The notes beneath the pieces are model-generated. The model was not told the origin of the DNA and searched no databases. It worked only from the letters and a program-made list of their open reading frames with translations. The position numbers and the translations under genes were made by a program. This document shows, piece by piece, positions 12,167 to 24,211 of a stretch of 64,000 nucleotides of DNA. The DNA comes from Brucella oryzae (GTDB taxonomy: Bacteria > Pseudomonadota > Alphaproteobacteria > Rhizobiales > Rhizobiaceae): NCBI GenBank assembly GCA_012103035.1, contig JAAVLL010000001.1:1152501-1216500 (forward strand), in the 5' to 3' direction. The number at the start of each line of letters is the position of its first letter. Positions within the stretch are counted from its first letter, which is position 1.

Positions 12167-12198
12167 AAAGCCCCACGCAATTGCGTGGGGCTTTGTTT
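12167..12198 (+). terminator. Strong intrinsic terminator after recA
   Basis: A perfect 14-bp palindrome (AAAGCCCCACGCAA / TTGCGTGGGGCTTT) at 12167-12194 followed by GTTTT, 26 bases after the recA stop. Confidence 0.92.
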
Positions 12199-12474
12199 TG
12201 CGGCTATGTATTTCTGCAAAGTTGGAAGTGCTGATTTTACCGCCTGCATTTGTCATCTTTTGGCGGAAATTGCTTTTATGGCGCAGCGTACTTATCTGGA
12301 CAGAAAAGCAAGGCATCGTTAAAAGCGGTCAACCGAAAACTCCATTTCACGTCCTAGCAGTGCGGGAGAGCCTCGGGCCTTCGATGATCGTTGGTGGCTG
12401 TGGGAGTTTGAACAGGATAATTGATGCAGCTTTCTGCGAAGCTGTATCCGTGCAGGGCAAAAGCCCAAGGGTGA

Positions 12475-15132
<2,658 letters not shown>

Positions 15133-15151
15133 GGTCAGATATAGAAATGGG

Positions 15152-15179
15152 AAAAGCCGGGTTTTGCCCGGCTTTTCCT
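15152..15179 (+). terminator. Terminator between convergent alaS and ABM gene
   Basis: AAAAGCCGGG pairs with CCCGGCTTTT. A/T tracts on both sides mean it can act in both directions. Confidence 0.85.
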
Positions 15180-15528
15180 ATGCGGCATGTGCTGCGCGGC
15201 TATCGTCCGGCGCTTCGCTTCTCTCATGCAGGCCGTAGTCACGCATCACGCTGGCTACTCGCAAACGGTAATTCTCAAAGACACCATCGCGGCCCTGTCC
15301 CTGTGCCACCCGATGCGAGGGCAGGTTGCGCCATTCGCGCACGGCTTCTTCGTCGCGCCAGAAAGACAGCGAGAGCAGCTTGCCGGGATCGGCCAGGCTC
15401 TGAAACCGTTCGATCAACAAAAAGCCATCGATCTTTTCTAGGTCTTTTCGCAGGCTTGCGGCAATGTCGAGATATTGGCCGCGCCTGTCGTCATCGGCTG
15501 GCCAGACTTCAAATAGGACGGCGATCAT
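15178..15528 (-). CDS. Antibiotic biosynthesis monooxygenase (ABM)-domain protein
   Basis: A 116-residue intact protein with a ferredoxin-like ABM fold pattern: IAVLFEVWPADDDR at the start, then DGFLLIERFQSLADPGKLLSLSFW and a trailing helix with EWRNLPSH. Such proteins are small dimeric oxygenases or haem-binding proteins of varied function. The substrate cannot be read from sequence. Its start overlaps the stop of the NIPSNAP-like gene by four bases (ATGA), so the two are translationally coupled. Confidence 0.75.
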   Translation of the reverse strand: MIAVLFEVWPADDDRRGQYLDIAASLRKDLEKIDGFLLIERFQSLADPGKLLSLSFWRDEEAVREWRNLPSHRVAQGQGRDGVFENYRLRVASVMRDYGLHERSEAPDDSRAAHAA

Positions 15529-15854
15529 GGCTTGATGAACTCCCCATGCGGTGCGGATTGCAGTTTGAGGAAGATGCGGTCCTCGGATCGGATGAATTGC
15601 TCCCGCCTTGCAAATTCATAGTTCTCGCGCCCCAACGGATCGGCGGCGAGCCGGGCCCGGTATGCTTCATAGGCGGCAAGGTTTTCGATAGAGTAGACGC
15701 CATAGGCCGTTGTCGACGATCCTTCATGCGGCCCGAAATAGCCGATGAGATTTGCACCGTTGCGTGGAATGGCCTGTCCCCAGTTGCGCGCATATTCTGC
15801 AAAGGCATCCGCCTTGAACGGGTCGATCTGATAGCGGATGAAACAGGTAATCAT
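15525..15854 (-). CDS. NIPSNAP-family protein
   Basis: About 109 residues, MITCFIRYQIDPFKADAFAEY at the start and NLIGYFGPHEGSSTTAYGVYS in the middle, matching the NIPSNAP ferredoxin-like fold. The ATG at 15854 has AAGGAGAC upstream, so I prefer it to the ATG seven codons earlier. It is the first gene of a two-gene unit with the ABM protein. Divergent to it, 81 bp away, is an ArsR-type regulator that may control the pair. Function is unknown. Confidence 0.75.
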   Translation of the reverse strand: MITCFIRYQIDPFKADAFAEYARNWGQAIPRNGANLIGYFGPHEGSSTTAYGVYSIENLAAYEAYRARLAADPLGRENYEFARREQFIRSEDRIFLKLQSAPHGEFIKP

Positions 15855-15935
15855 GCGTGTCTCCTTCAAATGCATGTCTGCGATGCTGACAATGTAGCAA
15901 TTGAAATGTATTCATAGTTCGGTTAGCATCGAAGT

Positions 15936-16623
15936 ATGAAAGATGGCCCGATCATAGCTTCCGTTGCAGCACTCCTTGGTGATCCGGCGCGTGCAAACAT
16001 GCTCACGGCACTGATGGATGGACGCGCACTGACTGTCAGTGAACTTGCATCAGCCGCAGGTGTGACGCTGCAAACCGCCAGCGGACATCTTGCAAAGCTC
16101 GATGCGGCCAATTTGCTGGTTGCGGAGAAGCAGGGGCGGCACCGCTATTTCCGGCTTTCTGGAACAGATGTGGCGCAGGTCCTCGAGGGGCTTATGGGCC
16201 TTGCGCAACGCACTGGCGCTGTGCGGGTGCGGACCGGCCCGAAAGATCAGGCGCTGCGCAAGGCACGCATCTGCTATGACCATCTGGCCGGTGAGCGTGG
16301 CGTGGAAATGCTTGATGCCTCGCATCGGCTTGGAATGATTGTTAACGATAGTGAGCCGGTGCTGACAGAAAAGGGTAGATCGTTTTTCAGTTGCCTCGGC
16401 GTCGATGTGACCACTTTGGAGCAGGGCAAGCGCCCAGTCTGCCGTCACTGCCTTGACTGGAGCGAGCGACGCAGTCATCTGGGGAGCGCTCGGGGCGGCA
16501 CTCTTGAACCATTTTATTTCACAAGGCTGGGCACGTCGTGAAGCGGGGCGTGTCATTGCGTTTTCGCCGAAAGGTGCGCAGGCATTCTCGCGCACATTTG
16601 AGCTGGCTGGCTGGATTGCGTGA
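15936..16623 (+). CDS. ArsR-type winged-helix regulator (one indel)
   Basis: N-terminal winged helix (about 5-90): ASVAALLGDPARANMLTALM, then the recognition helix LASAAGVTLQTASGHLAKLD and the wing KQGRHRYFRLSG. The C-terminal half carries CYDHLAGERGVEML and the Cys pair CRHCLDWSERR. An indel near 16484 in a G run (two Gs lost, or one gained) would otherwise scramble the end. In the next frame it reads LGAALLNHFISQGWARR and stops at 16621. Its divergent position suggests it controls the NIPSNAP/ABM pair. The ligand is unknown. Confidence 0.75.
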
Positions 16624-16647
16624 CCTGAACAGCCAGCGTTAGCGGTG

Positions 16648-17267
16648 TCAATGCTGTGTGGCGGCAGCGGCTGCTTCGTCCAACTCGGTAGCCCGTTTCA
16701 TTGCGGGGCGATCCTTCAGCCGGTCCCAATAGGCGACGAACGCTCCTCTGGCGGGCAGTGTGCCAAACCGGAGGCCCCAGCCGATGTGCGAACCGACATA
16801 AACGTCAGCGGCCGTAAAGCGGTCGCCGGTGATGTATGGATGGTGCGAAACGGCTTTTCCAATGTGTTGACCACGGTGTCGTAATTGCCGTAGCCGACCA
16901 TTCCCTGCTTGTCTGCGGGGATTTCAAAGCCGAGCGCATGGTTGGATAAGGCGGCTTCCACAGGACCTGACGTAAAGAACAGCCAACGGAAGAAATCCGC
17001 GCGCTCATTGGGATGCGGCGCCAGGCCAGCTTCTGGAAATGTCGTTGCCAGATAGGCGCAGATTGCAGCCACTTCCGTCACCACCGCATCACCGTGACGC
17101 AGAGCGGGAACCTTTCCCATCGGATTGATTGTGCAGTAGTCAGGCCCTTTCATAGGCGGACCGAAGTCCAGAATTTCCACGTCATAGGGTTTGCCGATCT
17201 CTTCCAGCATCCAGCGCGCAATACGTCCACGCGACATCGGGTTGGTATAGAGCTTCAACTCAGCCAT
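16648..17267 (-). CDS. Glutathione S-transferase (one frameshift)
   Basis: Thioredoxin-like N-terminal domain (MAELKLYTNPMSRGRIARWM, with the cis-Pro segment GKVPAL and ETEVAA-like TEVAAICAYLA) and an all-helical C-terminal domain. The start at 17267 has GGAGGAT upstream. One base is missing near 16856 in a T run. After repair the end reads HPYITGDRFTAADVYVGSHI and finishes RATELDEAAAAATQH. About 206 residues. The substrate is unknown. Confidence 0.82.
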
Positions 17268-17315
17268 TTCATCCTCCCTGTAAGAGGTGGCAGAATGCGC
17301 TTTTCCGTTGAAATG

Positions 17316-17346
17316 AAAAACCCGGCAGCGGTGCTGCCGGGTTTTC
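17316..17346 (-). terminator. Intrinsic terminator after icd
   Basis: On the minus strand AAAACCCGGCAGC pairs with GCTGCCGGGTTTTT, located 30 bases past the icd stop. Confidence 0.85.
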
Positions 17347-17375
17347 CATATCGACAATAAAAGTCGAAGATTTTA

Positions 17376-18590
17376 TCAGGCGGCCATGGCCTTCTGGAGG
17401 TTCTCGTCAATCTTGTCGAGGAAGCCGGTGGTCGAGAGCCAAGGCTGATCCGGACCGATGAGCAGGGCCAGATCCTTGGTCATGAAGCCGCTTTCGACGG
17501 TGTCCACGCAGACCTTTTCCAGCGTATCGGCAAAACGCTTCAGCTCGGCATTGTCATCGAGCTTGGCGCGATGAGCAAGGCCACGCGTCCATGCGAAGAT
17601 CGAAGCGATCGAGTTGGTCGAGGTTTCCTCGCCCTTCTGATGCTGGCGGTAGTGACGGGTCACGGTGCCGTGTGCGGCTTCAGCTTCAACCGTCTTGCCA
17701 TCCGGCGTCATCAGAACCGAGGTCATCAGGCCGAGAGAGCCGAAGCCCTGAGCCACGATATCCGATTGAACGTCGCCGTCGTAGTTCTTACAAGCCCAAA
17801 CATAGCCGCCGGACCACTTAAGCGCCGAAGCGACCATGTCATCAATGAGGCGGTGTTCGTACCAGATCTTGGCAGCCTTGAACTTGTCCGCGAATTCAGT
17901 TTGATAGACTTCTTCGAAGATGTCCTTGAAGCGACCGTCATAAGCCTTGAGGATGGTGTTCTTAGTCGAGAGATAGACCGGGTAGTTGCGCTGCAAGCCG
18001 TAATTCAGCGAAGCGCGTGCAAATTCGCGGATCGATTCGTCGAGATTGTACATGGCCATTGCCACGCCAGCCGACGGAGCCTGATAGACTTCGTGTTCGA
18101 TGGTCTCGCCATCTTCACCGACGAACTTGATCGAAAGCGTACCCTTGCCCGGGAACTTGAAATCGGTCGCGCGGTACTGGTCGCCGAAAGCATGGCGGCC
18201 AACGATGATCGGCTGGGTCCAGCCCGGCACGAGACGCGGAACGTTCTTGCAGATGATAGGCTCGCGGAAGATCACACCGCCGAGAATGTTGCGGATGGTA
18301 CCGTTAGGCGACTTCCACATCTTCTTGAGCTTGAACTCTTCAACGCGCGCTTCGTCAGGGGTGATGGTCGCACACTTTACGCCGACGCCATATTCCTTGA
18401 TAGCGTTGGCTGCATCGATGGTGACCTGGTCATTGGTCGCATCGCGGTTTTCAACCGACAGATCGTAATATTTCAGATCGACGTCGAGATAGGGATGGAT
18501 CAGCTTGTCCTTGATGAACTGCCAGATAATGCGGGTCATCTCGTCGCCGTCGAGTTCAACGACTGGGTTCGCAACCTTGATTTTTGCCAT
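17376..18590 (-). CDS. icd: NADP-dependent isocitrate dehydrogenase
   Basis: A 404-residue intact enzyme of the homodimeric eukaryote-like type. It oxidatively decarboxylates isocitrate to 2-oxoglutarate in the TCA cycle. [20 protein letters not shown] is the characteristic start, with the substrate-binding [12 protein letters not shown], the [20 protein letters not shown] block and [12 protein letters not shown] chose the ATG at 18590. The in-frame extension to 18635 has no family support. It is a single-gene unit with its own terminator. Confidence 0.96.
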   Translation of the reverse strand: MAKIKVANPVVELDGDEMTRIIWQFIKDKLIHPYLDVDLKYYDLSVENRDATNDQVTIDAANAIKEYGVGVKCATITPDEARVEEFKLKKMWKSPNGTIRNILGGVIFREPIICKNVPRLVPGWTQPIIVGRHAFGDQYRATDFKFPGKGTLSIKFVGEDGETIEHEVYQAPSAGVAMAMYNLDESIREFARASLNYGLQRNYPVYLSTKNTILKAYDGRFKDIFEEVYQTEFADKFKAAKIWYEHRLIDDMVASALKWSGGYVWACKNYDGDVQSDIVAQGFGSLGLMTSVLMTPDGKTVEAEAAHGTVTRHYRQHQKGEETSTNSIASIFAWTRGLAHRAKLDDNAELKRFADTLEKVCVDTVESGFMTKDLALLIGPDQPWLSTTGFLDKIDENLQKAMAA

Positions 18591-18749
18591 GGATGAAGCC
18601 TCTTTTTCAATACGTCGCGCCCGTATAGCACTCACGGCGAATAAGGCAAAGCGTAAGAGACTTATTCTTTGACCTATAGAGCGTTTAGGTGGTCAAAATT
18701 TCGGGAGAGATTTGCGAGAAGGTGTGGAACGGCTTTTGGATGGCGCAGA

Positions 18750-19147
18750 TTACGCGGCGTGGTTGTTGACGTGAGATTTCTCCCATGACGATTGCCGCTC
18801 GCGATAGTTCTTCTCCTCGCTCGCCAGAATGGCATCGGCATCCAGAGTGGAGATGGCAGCCGACTTGTTAGTGGGAACCAGACCATCGAGTTGCAGCGAA
18901 AGATAGCGCCCACAGCAAACCCGCAGGAACGATGCGAAATTGTCGAGGTCATGCCCCTCGTTACGGATTCATCGTAAAGCTTGCCGATCAGGCGGGTGGC
19001 TGTGAGACCGTCGCGCGCCGCAATATCCTCCAGCGTCCACCAGAAGAAATTTTCCAGCCGCACGCTTGTCGCAGCACCATCAATGCGCAGCGAACGTGTC
19101 ACGCTCAGCCAGAGTTCAGGATCGGCGCCGATGAACAGCCTGCACAT
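18750..19147 (-). CDS. Ribbon-helix-helix domain protein (one frameshift)
   Basis: A small protein whose first 70 residues resemble the RHH_4 family of putative DNA-binding proteins: SLRIDGAATSVRLENFFWW, then DIAARDGLTATRLIGKLYDE. One base is missing near 18966. After repair the protein continues HDLDNFASFLRVCCGRYLSL and ends SWEKSHVNNHAA, about 132 residues. The role is unknown. Family members are often annotated only as putative DNA-binding. Confidence 0.68.
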
Positions 19148-19235
19148 GATTTTCTCCGGATCATTCTCCCAAACTTACTGTCGCTCAGTTTCGCCCTGCC
19201 TGCAACCGTGCTGGAAAACAGGCAGGGCGTTGCGA

Positions 19236-19820
19236 TCAGCCATGCGTAATCCTGGTGCCCAGAACCGCGAGAAACTGCGACAGCCATGCCGGATGGGCAG
19301 GCCATGCGGGCGAGGTTACGAGATTGCCATCGGTGACGGCTTGATCGACCGGAATATCGGCATATTTGCCGCCTGCAAGCTCAACTTCCGGGCGGCATGC
19401 TGGATAGGCCGAGCAGGTGCGGCCCTCCAGAACACGCGCTGCGGCCAGCAATTGCGCGCCATGGCAGACGGCGGCGACGGGCTTGTTCTCCTCGAAGAAG
19501 TGCTTCACCACCGCGATCACCTTCTCATCGAGACGCAGATATTCGGGCGCGCGACCGCCCGGAATGACAAGCGCGTCATAGCTTTCCGGTTTCACGTCAG
19601 CGAAGGTCGCGTTCAGCGTGAAATTATGGCCCGGCTTTTCCGTATAGGTCTGATGGCCTTCAAAGTCGTGAATGGCTGTCGCGATATGGTCGCCAGCCTT
19701 CTTGCCGGGGCAGACGGCGTGCACCGTATGGCCAACCGTCAAAAGTGTTTGGAACGGGACCATGGTTTCATAGTCCTCACCAAAGTCGCCGCATAGCATG
19801 AGTATCTTCTTACCGGACAT
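19236..19820 (-). CDS. DJ-1/PfpI family glutamine-amidotransferase-like protein
   Basis: A 194-residue intact protein. [16 protein letters not shown] and the nucleophile elbow [12 protein letters not shown] fit the DJ-1/PfpI superfamily. The TLNATFADV and [13 protein letters not shown] segments are also typical. Members act as chaperones, glyoxalases or proteases, and the activity here cannot be assigned. The ATG at 19820 has AGGGAGGAAG upstream. Confidence 0.82.
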   Translation of the reverse strand: MSGKKILMLCGDFGEDYETMVPFQTLLTVGHTVHAVCPGKKAGDHIATAIHDFEGHQTYTEKPGHNFTLNATFADVKPESYDALVIPGGRAPEYLRLDEKVIAVVKHFFEENKPVAAVCHGAQLLAAARVLEGRTCSAYPACRPEVELAGGKYADIPVDQAVTDGNLVTSPAWPAHPAWLSQFLAVLGTRITHG

Positions 19821-19995
19821 TGCTTCCTCCCTTGAATGTGTATCTGGTGGCAACAGTCTGGCACGAGTGGGCAGCAAATAGGTGTTATCAGGCTACTACA
19901 CAGGCTTTTCCTAAAACACGTAAGGGAATCTTTGCGATTCCGCGTCAATTATGTAAGGGAAACGCCACGATACGATAGCAAATGCGGAAGAGATC

Positions 19996-20840
19996 ATGGC
20001 AGGAACAGACAAACAGCGCCCCATACTCGCGGAAGGACCGGCAATCGTGCTGGTGGAGCCGCAATTGCCGGAGAATATCGGCATGGTGGCGCGCGCCATG
20101 GCGAATTTCGGTCTGGCGGAACTGCGTCTCATTAATCCGCGCGAGGAATTTCCAAGCGAAAAGGCGAGGGCAGCAGCCAGCAAGGCCGATCATGTGATCG
20201 ACAATGCTGTGGTCTATGACGACCTGCCTTCCGCTATCGCCGATCTGAATTTCGTCTATGCGACGACCGCGCGCGAACGCGACGGTTTCAAGCAGGTTCG
20301 CAGTGCCGTGGAGGCGGGCCATGAGCTGCGCCGCCGTTTTAGAACTGGAGAAAAGACCGGCATCCTGTTTGGTCGCGAACGCTTCGGTCTTAGTAATGAG
20401 GAAGTCGGTCTGGCGGACGAGCTGGTGACGTTTCCAGTCAACCCGGCCTTCGCATCGCTGAATATCGCCCAAGCTGTTTTGCTGATGTCCTATGAATGGA
20501 TGAAGTCGGGTCTTGAGACGGAGACTGAAACGGTGTTCCGTGGACCGGAGCTTGAGATGGCGCCGAAGCAGGAGTTGCAGGGACTCTTTAATCATCTCGA
20601 AGAAGCCCTTGATGTCAGAGGGTATTTTCGCCCGGAAGCCCGTAAGGAAATCATGGTCAGTAATCTGCGCGCCGTACTGACGCGCGCCGGTTTCGCATCT
20701 GCGGAGCTGAAGCTGCTACGCGGCGTTGTTACGTCTCTTGACGTGTTCACACCGAAGAAGCCGCGTGGCTCGGGTGCCCGGAAGGACGTGCGCGCAAGCT
20801 CACGAATGAAGCTCCGGCAATAAAGGACAAGGACGAATGA
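19996..20840 (+). CDS. trmJ: tRNA (cytidine/uridine-2'-O)-methyltransferase TrmJ-type (one late frameshift)
   Basis: A SPOUT-fold RNA methyltransferase that 2'-O-methylates the tRNA anticodon loop in known relatives. [20 protein letters not shown] and [12 protein letters not shown] open the fold. The knot region has [16 protein letters not shown] and [16 protein letters not shown]. One C is missing near 20780, so the tail should read [18 protein letters not shown] and stop at 20838-20840. The stop then overlaps the likely murI start (ATGA). Confidence 0.85.
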
Positions 20841-21671
20841 AAACGCACCCGCTGTGAGCTTTTCCGCCATGCCTTCCGCAGACGTCGAAAGACCCATTCT
20901 GGTTTTTGACAGCGGTATCGGAGGTTTGACGGTTTTGCGCGAAGCGCGGGTGCTTATGCCGGATCGTCGCTTCGTCTACGTTGCCGACGATGCTGGATTT
21001 CCCTATGGCGGATGGGAAGAGGATGCGTTACGGGTGCGGATTGTCGAACTGTTCGGCGAGCTCATCGCCGCCTATGATCCCGAAATCGCGGTCATTGCCT
21101 GCAATACGGCCTCCACGCTGGTACTGGACGATCTGCGCCGCGCCTATCCGTCGGTGCCATTTGTCGGCACTGTGCCCGCAATCAAGCCTGCCGCCGAAAG
21201 AACATCGTCGGGCTTGGTTTCCGTATTGGCGACCCCGGCACTGTCAGGCGTGCATATACGCGCGATCTCATTCAATCTTTCGCTTCCCAATGCCATGTTC
21301 GTCTTGTCGGTGCCGACCAACTAGCAGCGGTAGCGGAAGCCCATATTCGTGGCGAGAAGATTGATGAGACGCTGGTGGTCGAACAGATTTCGCCCTGTTT
21401 CATCGAGCAGGATGGCAGCCGTACCGACATTGTCGTTCTGGCCTGCACGCACTATCCGTTTCTTGCCAATGTGTTTCGTCGTTTAGCGCCATGGCCGGTT
21501 GACTGGCTCGATCCCGCGGAAGCCATCGCCCGGCGCACTGTCTCCCTGCTGAAACCACGCCGTCCTGATGAAGAACTGCATCATCACAATGATCTAGCGG
21601 TGGTGACATCCCAAAATCCGGATTATGCCATTCGCAGGCTTATGCAGGGCTTCGGTCTGCATTTTGCATGA
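20837..21671 (+). CDS. murI: Glutamate racemase (two frameshifts)
   Basis: Supplies D-glutamate for peptidoglycan. [18 protein letters not shown] begins the core. The two catalytic cysteines sit in VIACNTAST and [10 protein letters not shown] base is missing near 21236 in a G run. After repair [20 protein letters not shown] follows. The start is uncertain: an ATG at 20837 overlaps the trmJ stop and gives [12 protein letters not shown] if one base is missing near 20849. Otherwise GTG 20854 or ATG 20869. I prefer 20837 because relatives have a similar short N-terminal extension. Confidence 0.86.
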
Positions 21672-21746
21672 GGCACAATTCTTAGGGCCTTGAATTTTCC
21701 GGACGTGTAGCGATCATGGGAATGATCGTTTCATAGGGAAGATGCA

Positions 21747-22592
21747 ATGACCTGCACCATACCACAAATTACCCTGCCTTCGGGCCGGACGGTTCCAGCG
21801 CTTGGGCAGGGCACTTGGTATATGGGCGAGGACAGCACACAACGTCGCTATGAAATCGAATCATTGAGAAGCGGTATCGATCTCGGGATGACGCTGATCG
21901 ATACCGCAGAAATGTACGCTGACGGTGAGGCGGAAGATGTTGTCGGCGAAGCCATTTCGGGCCGCCGTGACGACGTGTTTATCGTCAGCAAGGTATTGCC
22001 GTTCAATGCATCACGGAAGGGCACGATTGAAGCTTGCGAAAGAAGTCTGGAACGCCTTCGCACAGATCGTATCGATCTGTATCTGCTGCACTGGCGTGGG
22101 CGATATCCACTTGAAGAGACTGTCGCGGCATTCGAAGAATTGCAGCATGCCGGGAAGATCGTGAGCTGGGGTGTCAGCAATTTCGATACGGCTGACATGA
22201 AAGAGCTGGCCGGTATAACGGGTGGCAAGGCCGTCTCGACAAACCAGATACTCTACAATCTGACGCGACGAGGCCCGGAATTTGACCTGATGCCATGGTG
22301 TGCTGAGCGCAAAATTCCACTTATGGCTTATTCGCCGATTGAACAGGGTCGATTGCTGGGCAATCCCGTACTGGCAGAAATTGCAAGCGAGACGGGAGGA
22401 ACGCCAGCCTCTGTCGCGCTTGCTTGGACGATGCGGGCCGGCAATGTTATCGCAATTCCAAAATCCTCTAATCTACATCATGTGCGAGACAATAGAAAAG
22501 CTGCTGAGTTGCGGCTTTCCGAGGGTCAATTGAACCGTCTGGACCAGGCTTTCGCGCCGCCGTCCCGGAAGACTGCATTGGAAATGCTGTAA
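21747..22592 (+). CDS. Aldo/keto reductase, YeaE-like
   Basis: A 281-residue intact NADPH-dependent oxidoreductase. The motifs follow the E. coli YeaE group closely: LPSGRTVPALGQGTWYMGED, TLIDTAEMYADGEAE (catalytic Tyr), VSKVLPFNAS (Lys) and YLLHWRGRYPLEET (His). The cofactor segment IAIPKSSNLHHVRDN is near the C-terminus. It probably reduces small aldehydes such as methylglyoxal, inferred from the family. Confidence 0.88.
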   Translation: MTCTIPQITLPSGRTVPALGQGTWYMGEDSTQRRYEIESLRSGIDLGMTLIDTAEMYADGEAEDVVGEAISGRRDDVFIVSKVLPFNASRKGTIEACERSLERLRTDRIDLYLLHWRGRYPLEETVAAFEELQHAGKIVSWGVSNFDTADMKELAGITGGKAVSTNQILYNLTRRGPEFDLMPWCAERKIPLMAYSPIEQGRLLGNPVLAEIASETGGTPASVALAWTMRAGNVIAIPKSSNLHHVRDNRKAAELRLSEGQLNRLDQAFAPPSRKTALEML

Positions 22593-22599
22593 CCAATTC

Positions 22600-22650
22600 A
22601 CGCATACCACCCCAAAACCGGTTTTCACTTTTGAGTGCGGCATGCTCTAA
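22600..22650 (-). repeat. Remnant of the palindromic intergenic repeat
   Basis: On the minus strand the segment starts TTAGAGCATGCCGC and contains the self-complementary AAAACCGGTTTT. It lies at the convergent end of the aldo/keto reductase and the next gene and includes that gene's stop. It shares the GAGCAT terminus with the copies near 5661 and 55190. Confidence 0.4.
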
Positions 22651-23177
22651 CCGGATTCCTTCTGACGAGTATCCTTTTTCGCCTGAGCGACGCTGGCGGC
22701 CTTCCGGAGTCGTCCACGCTCTGCCGGGCGAACAAGGCTGTCGTATTTTCGTTCGGGATGTTGCGCATGCCGTTAAGCGCATGACGCGTATTGAAATCCT
22801 TCCCTTCTTTTCGTTGGCTTCTTTGATCGCCAGTGCCTTTCGGGCATTGGCGATCAGTTCGCGCTGGCAGACATGCGACGTCGGCGTTCAACTTCGGTAT
22901 TGATGCGACGCACGGCCATGGCCAGAACGGAAACTTTCAGATGGGAACCTTCATCCGCCTTGAGGGTGCTGCGCCGCGAGCGGCTTCCTTTCCGCGCATT
23001 TCACGTCTGCGCTGGTGAGCCTGATCTTTTGCCTTCTTGCGGCGCTCACGGATCAGTTTCGCCAGATGGGAAAGCTCTTCATCAGAGACGTTCTGCAAAA
23101 AGGGTGGTGCGATTTTTCCACCAGTTCTTTTCGTCGGCATTGAGAGCACGGGCTTCCTGCTTCTTGGTGACGGCCAT
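22647..23177 (-). CDS. Conserved rhizobial hypothetical protein (about five frameshifts)
   Basis: Not assigned to a function. Following frames gives about 178 residues starting MAVTKKQEARALNADE, then ELVEKSHHPFLQNVSDEEL and AKLIRERRKKAKDQAHQRRR. It continues RGAAPSKADEGSHLKVSVLA, FNTRHALNGMRNIPNE and RPAERGRLRKAA, ending with AKKDTRQKESG. I recognise this as a basic protein widespread in rhizobia and Brucella with no known role. Breaks are near 23130, 23103, 22953, 22860 and 22750. AAAGGA precedes the ATG at 23177. The very basic, helical composition suggests nucleic-acid or ribosome contact, which is inference. Confidence 0.62.
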
Positions 23178-23192
23178 GGGGCATCCTTTCTG

Positions 23193-23629
23193 CTAACGAT
23201 GAAATTTCTCAAGGGAAGATATAGGCCTGAACGCCACACCGGAAAGATCGGGTTGCTCATTCTGGCTCTTGAGCTGTGTTTTTCACTTTGTTCTTCGAGA
23301 TGCTTCAAAATCGCCTTCAGCTCGCTGAGAGGCAGGTGTTCCGCGCCGATCGTTTCGCTCTTGGTCGTGGAAACGATATTCAGGATCTCATCGAGTTTAG
23401 CTTGTGTGGCGCTTGCTTCTCGATCCTGCGCGTTCTGGATCAGGAATACCATCAGGAAAGTGATAATGGTGGTCGATGTATTCACCACCAGTTGCCATGT
23501 GTCCGAGAAGTTGAAGAATGGTCCGCTGAACCCCCATATGATGATGGACAAGGTAGCCAGTACGAATGCCAGATAATGACCGGCAAGTTCTGCAGCCTTT
23601 TCGCTGAGTTTTGTGAAGAACTGTGACAT
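23193..23629 (-). CDS. Low-affinity iron permease-like small membrane protein
   Basis: MSQFFTKLSEKAAELAGHYL begins at 23629 behind a good GGAGGTTGCG. Two membrane segments follow (FVLATLSIIIWGFSGPFF, and STTIITFLMVFLIQNAQDRE), then a charged cytoplasmic part with QAKLDEILNIV and HLPLSELKAILKHLEEQ. This fits PF04120, named low-affinity iron permease, although real transport is doubtful. The open frame runs on into the next gene. A one-base loss near 23255 would give a stop at 23193, 15 bases before that gene's start. The 3' end is therefore uncertain. Confidence 0.65.
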
Positions 23630-23756
23630 CGCAACCTCCAAACGACAGGCATGAAACGTTTGATTGAGGGATGCGGTTCCGTAATCGACATATGCGGACG
23701 GAACCTTCAGGCGCTGGTTGCCGTTTGATCTACACAAAGTACGCGGAGGTAGAGCG

Positions 23757-24118
<362 letters not shown>

Positions 24119-24135
24119 ACGATGGTTATAAGCAA

Positions 24136-24160
24136 GAAGCCGGGCTATTCACCCGGCTTC
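24136..24160 (+). terminator. Terminator between convergent genes
   Basis: GAAGCCGGG pairs with CCCGGCTTC around a 7-base loop. It lies between the FPASDP protein and scpA, which converge here. T runs are weak. Confidence 0.6.
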
Positions 24161-24211
24161 TGAGGTTGTTCAGAAAATGAGTCCTGTAAAGGGCATATCC
24201 ATCTGATAATA

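Noticed and set aside
17571..18596. 341-residue plus-strand open frame over icd
   Set aside because: Antisense shadow of an intact icd.
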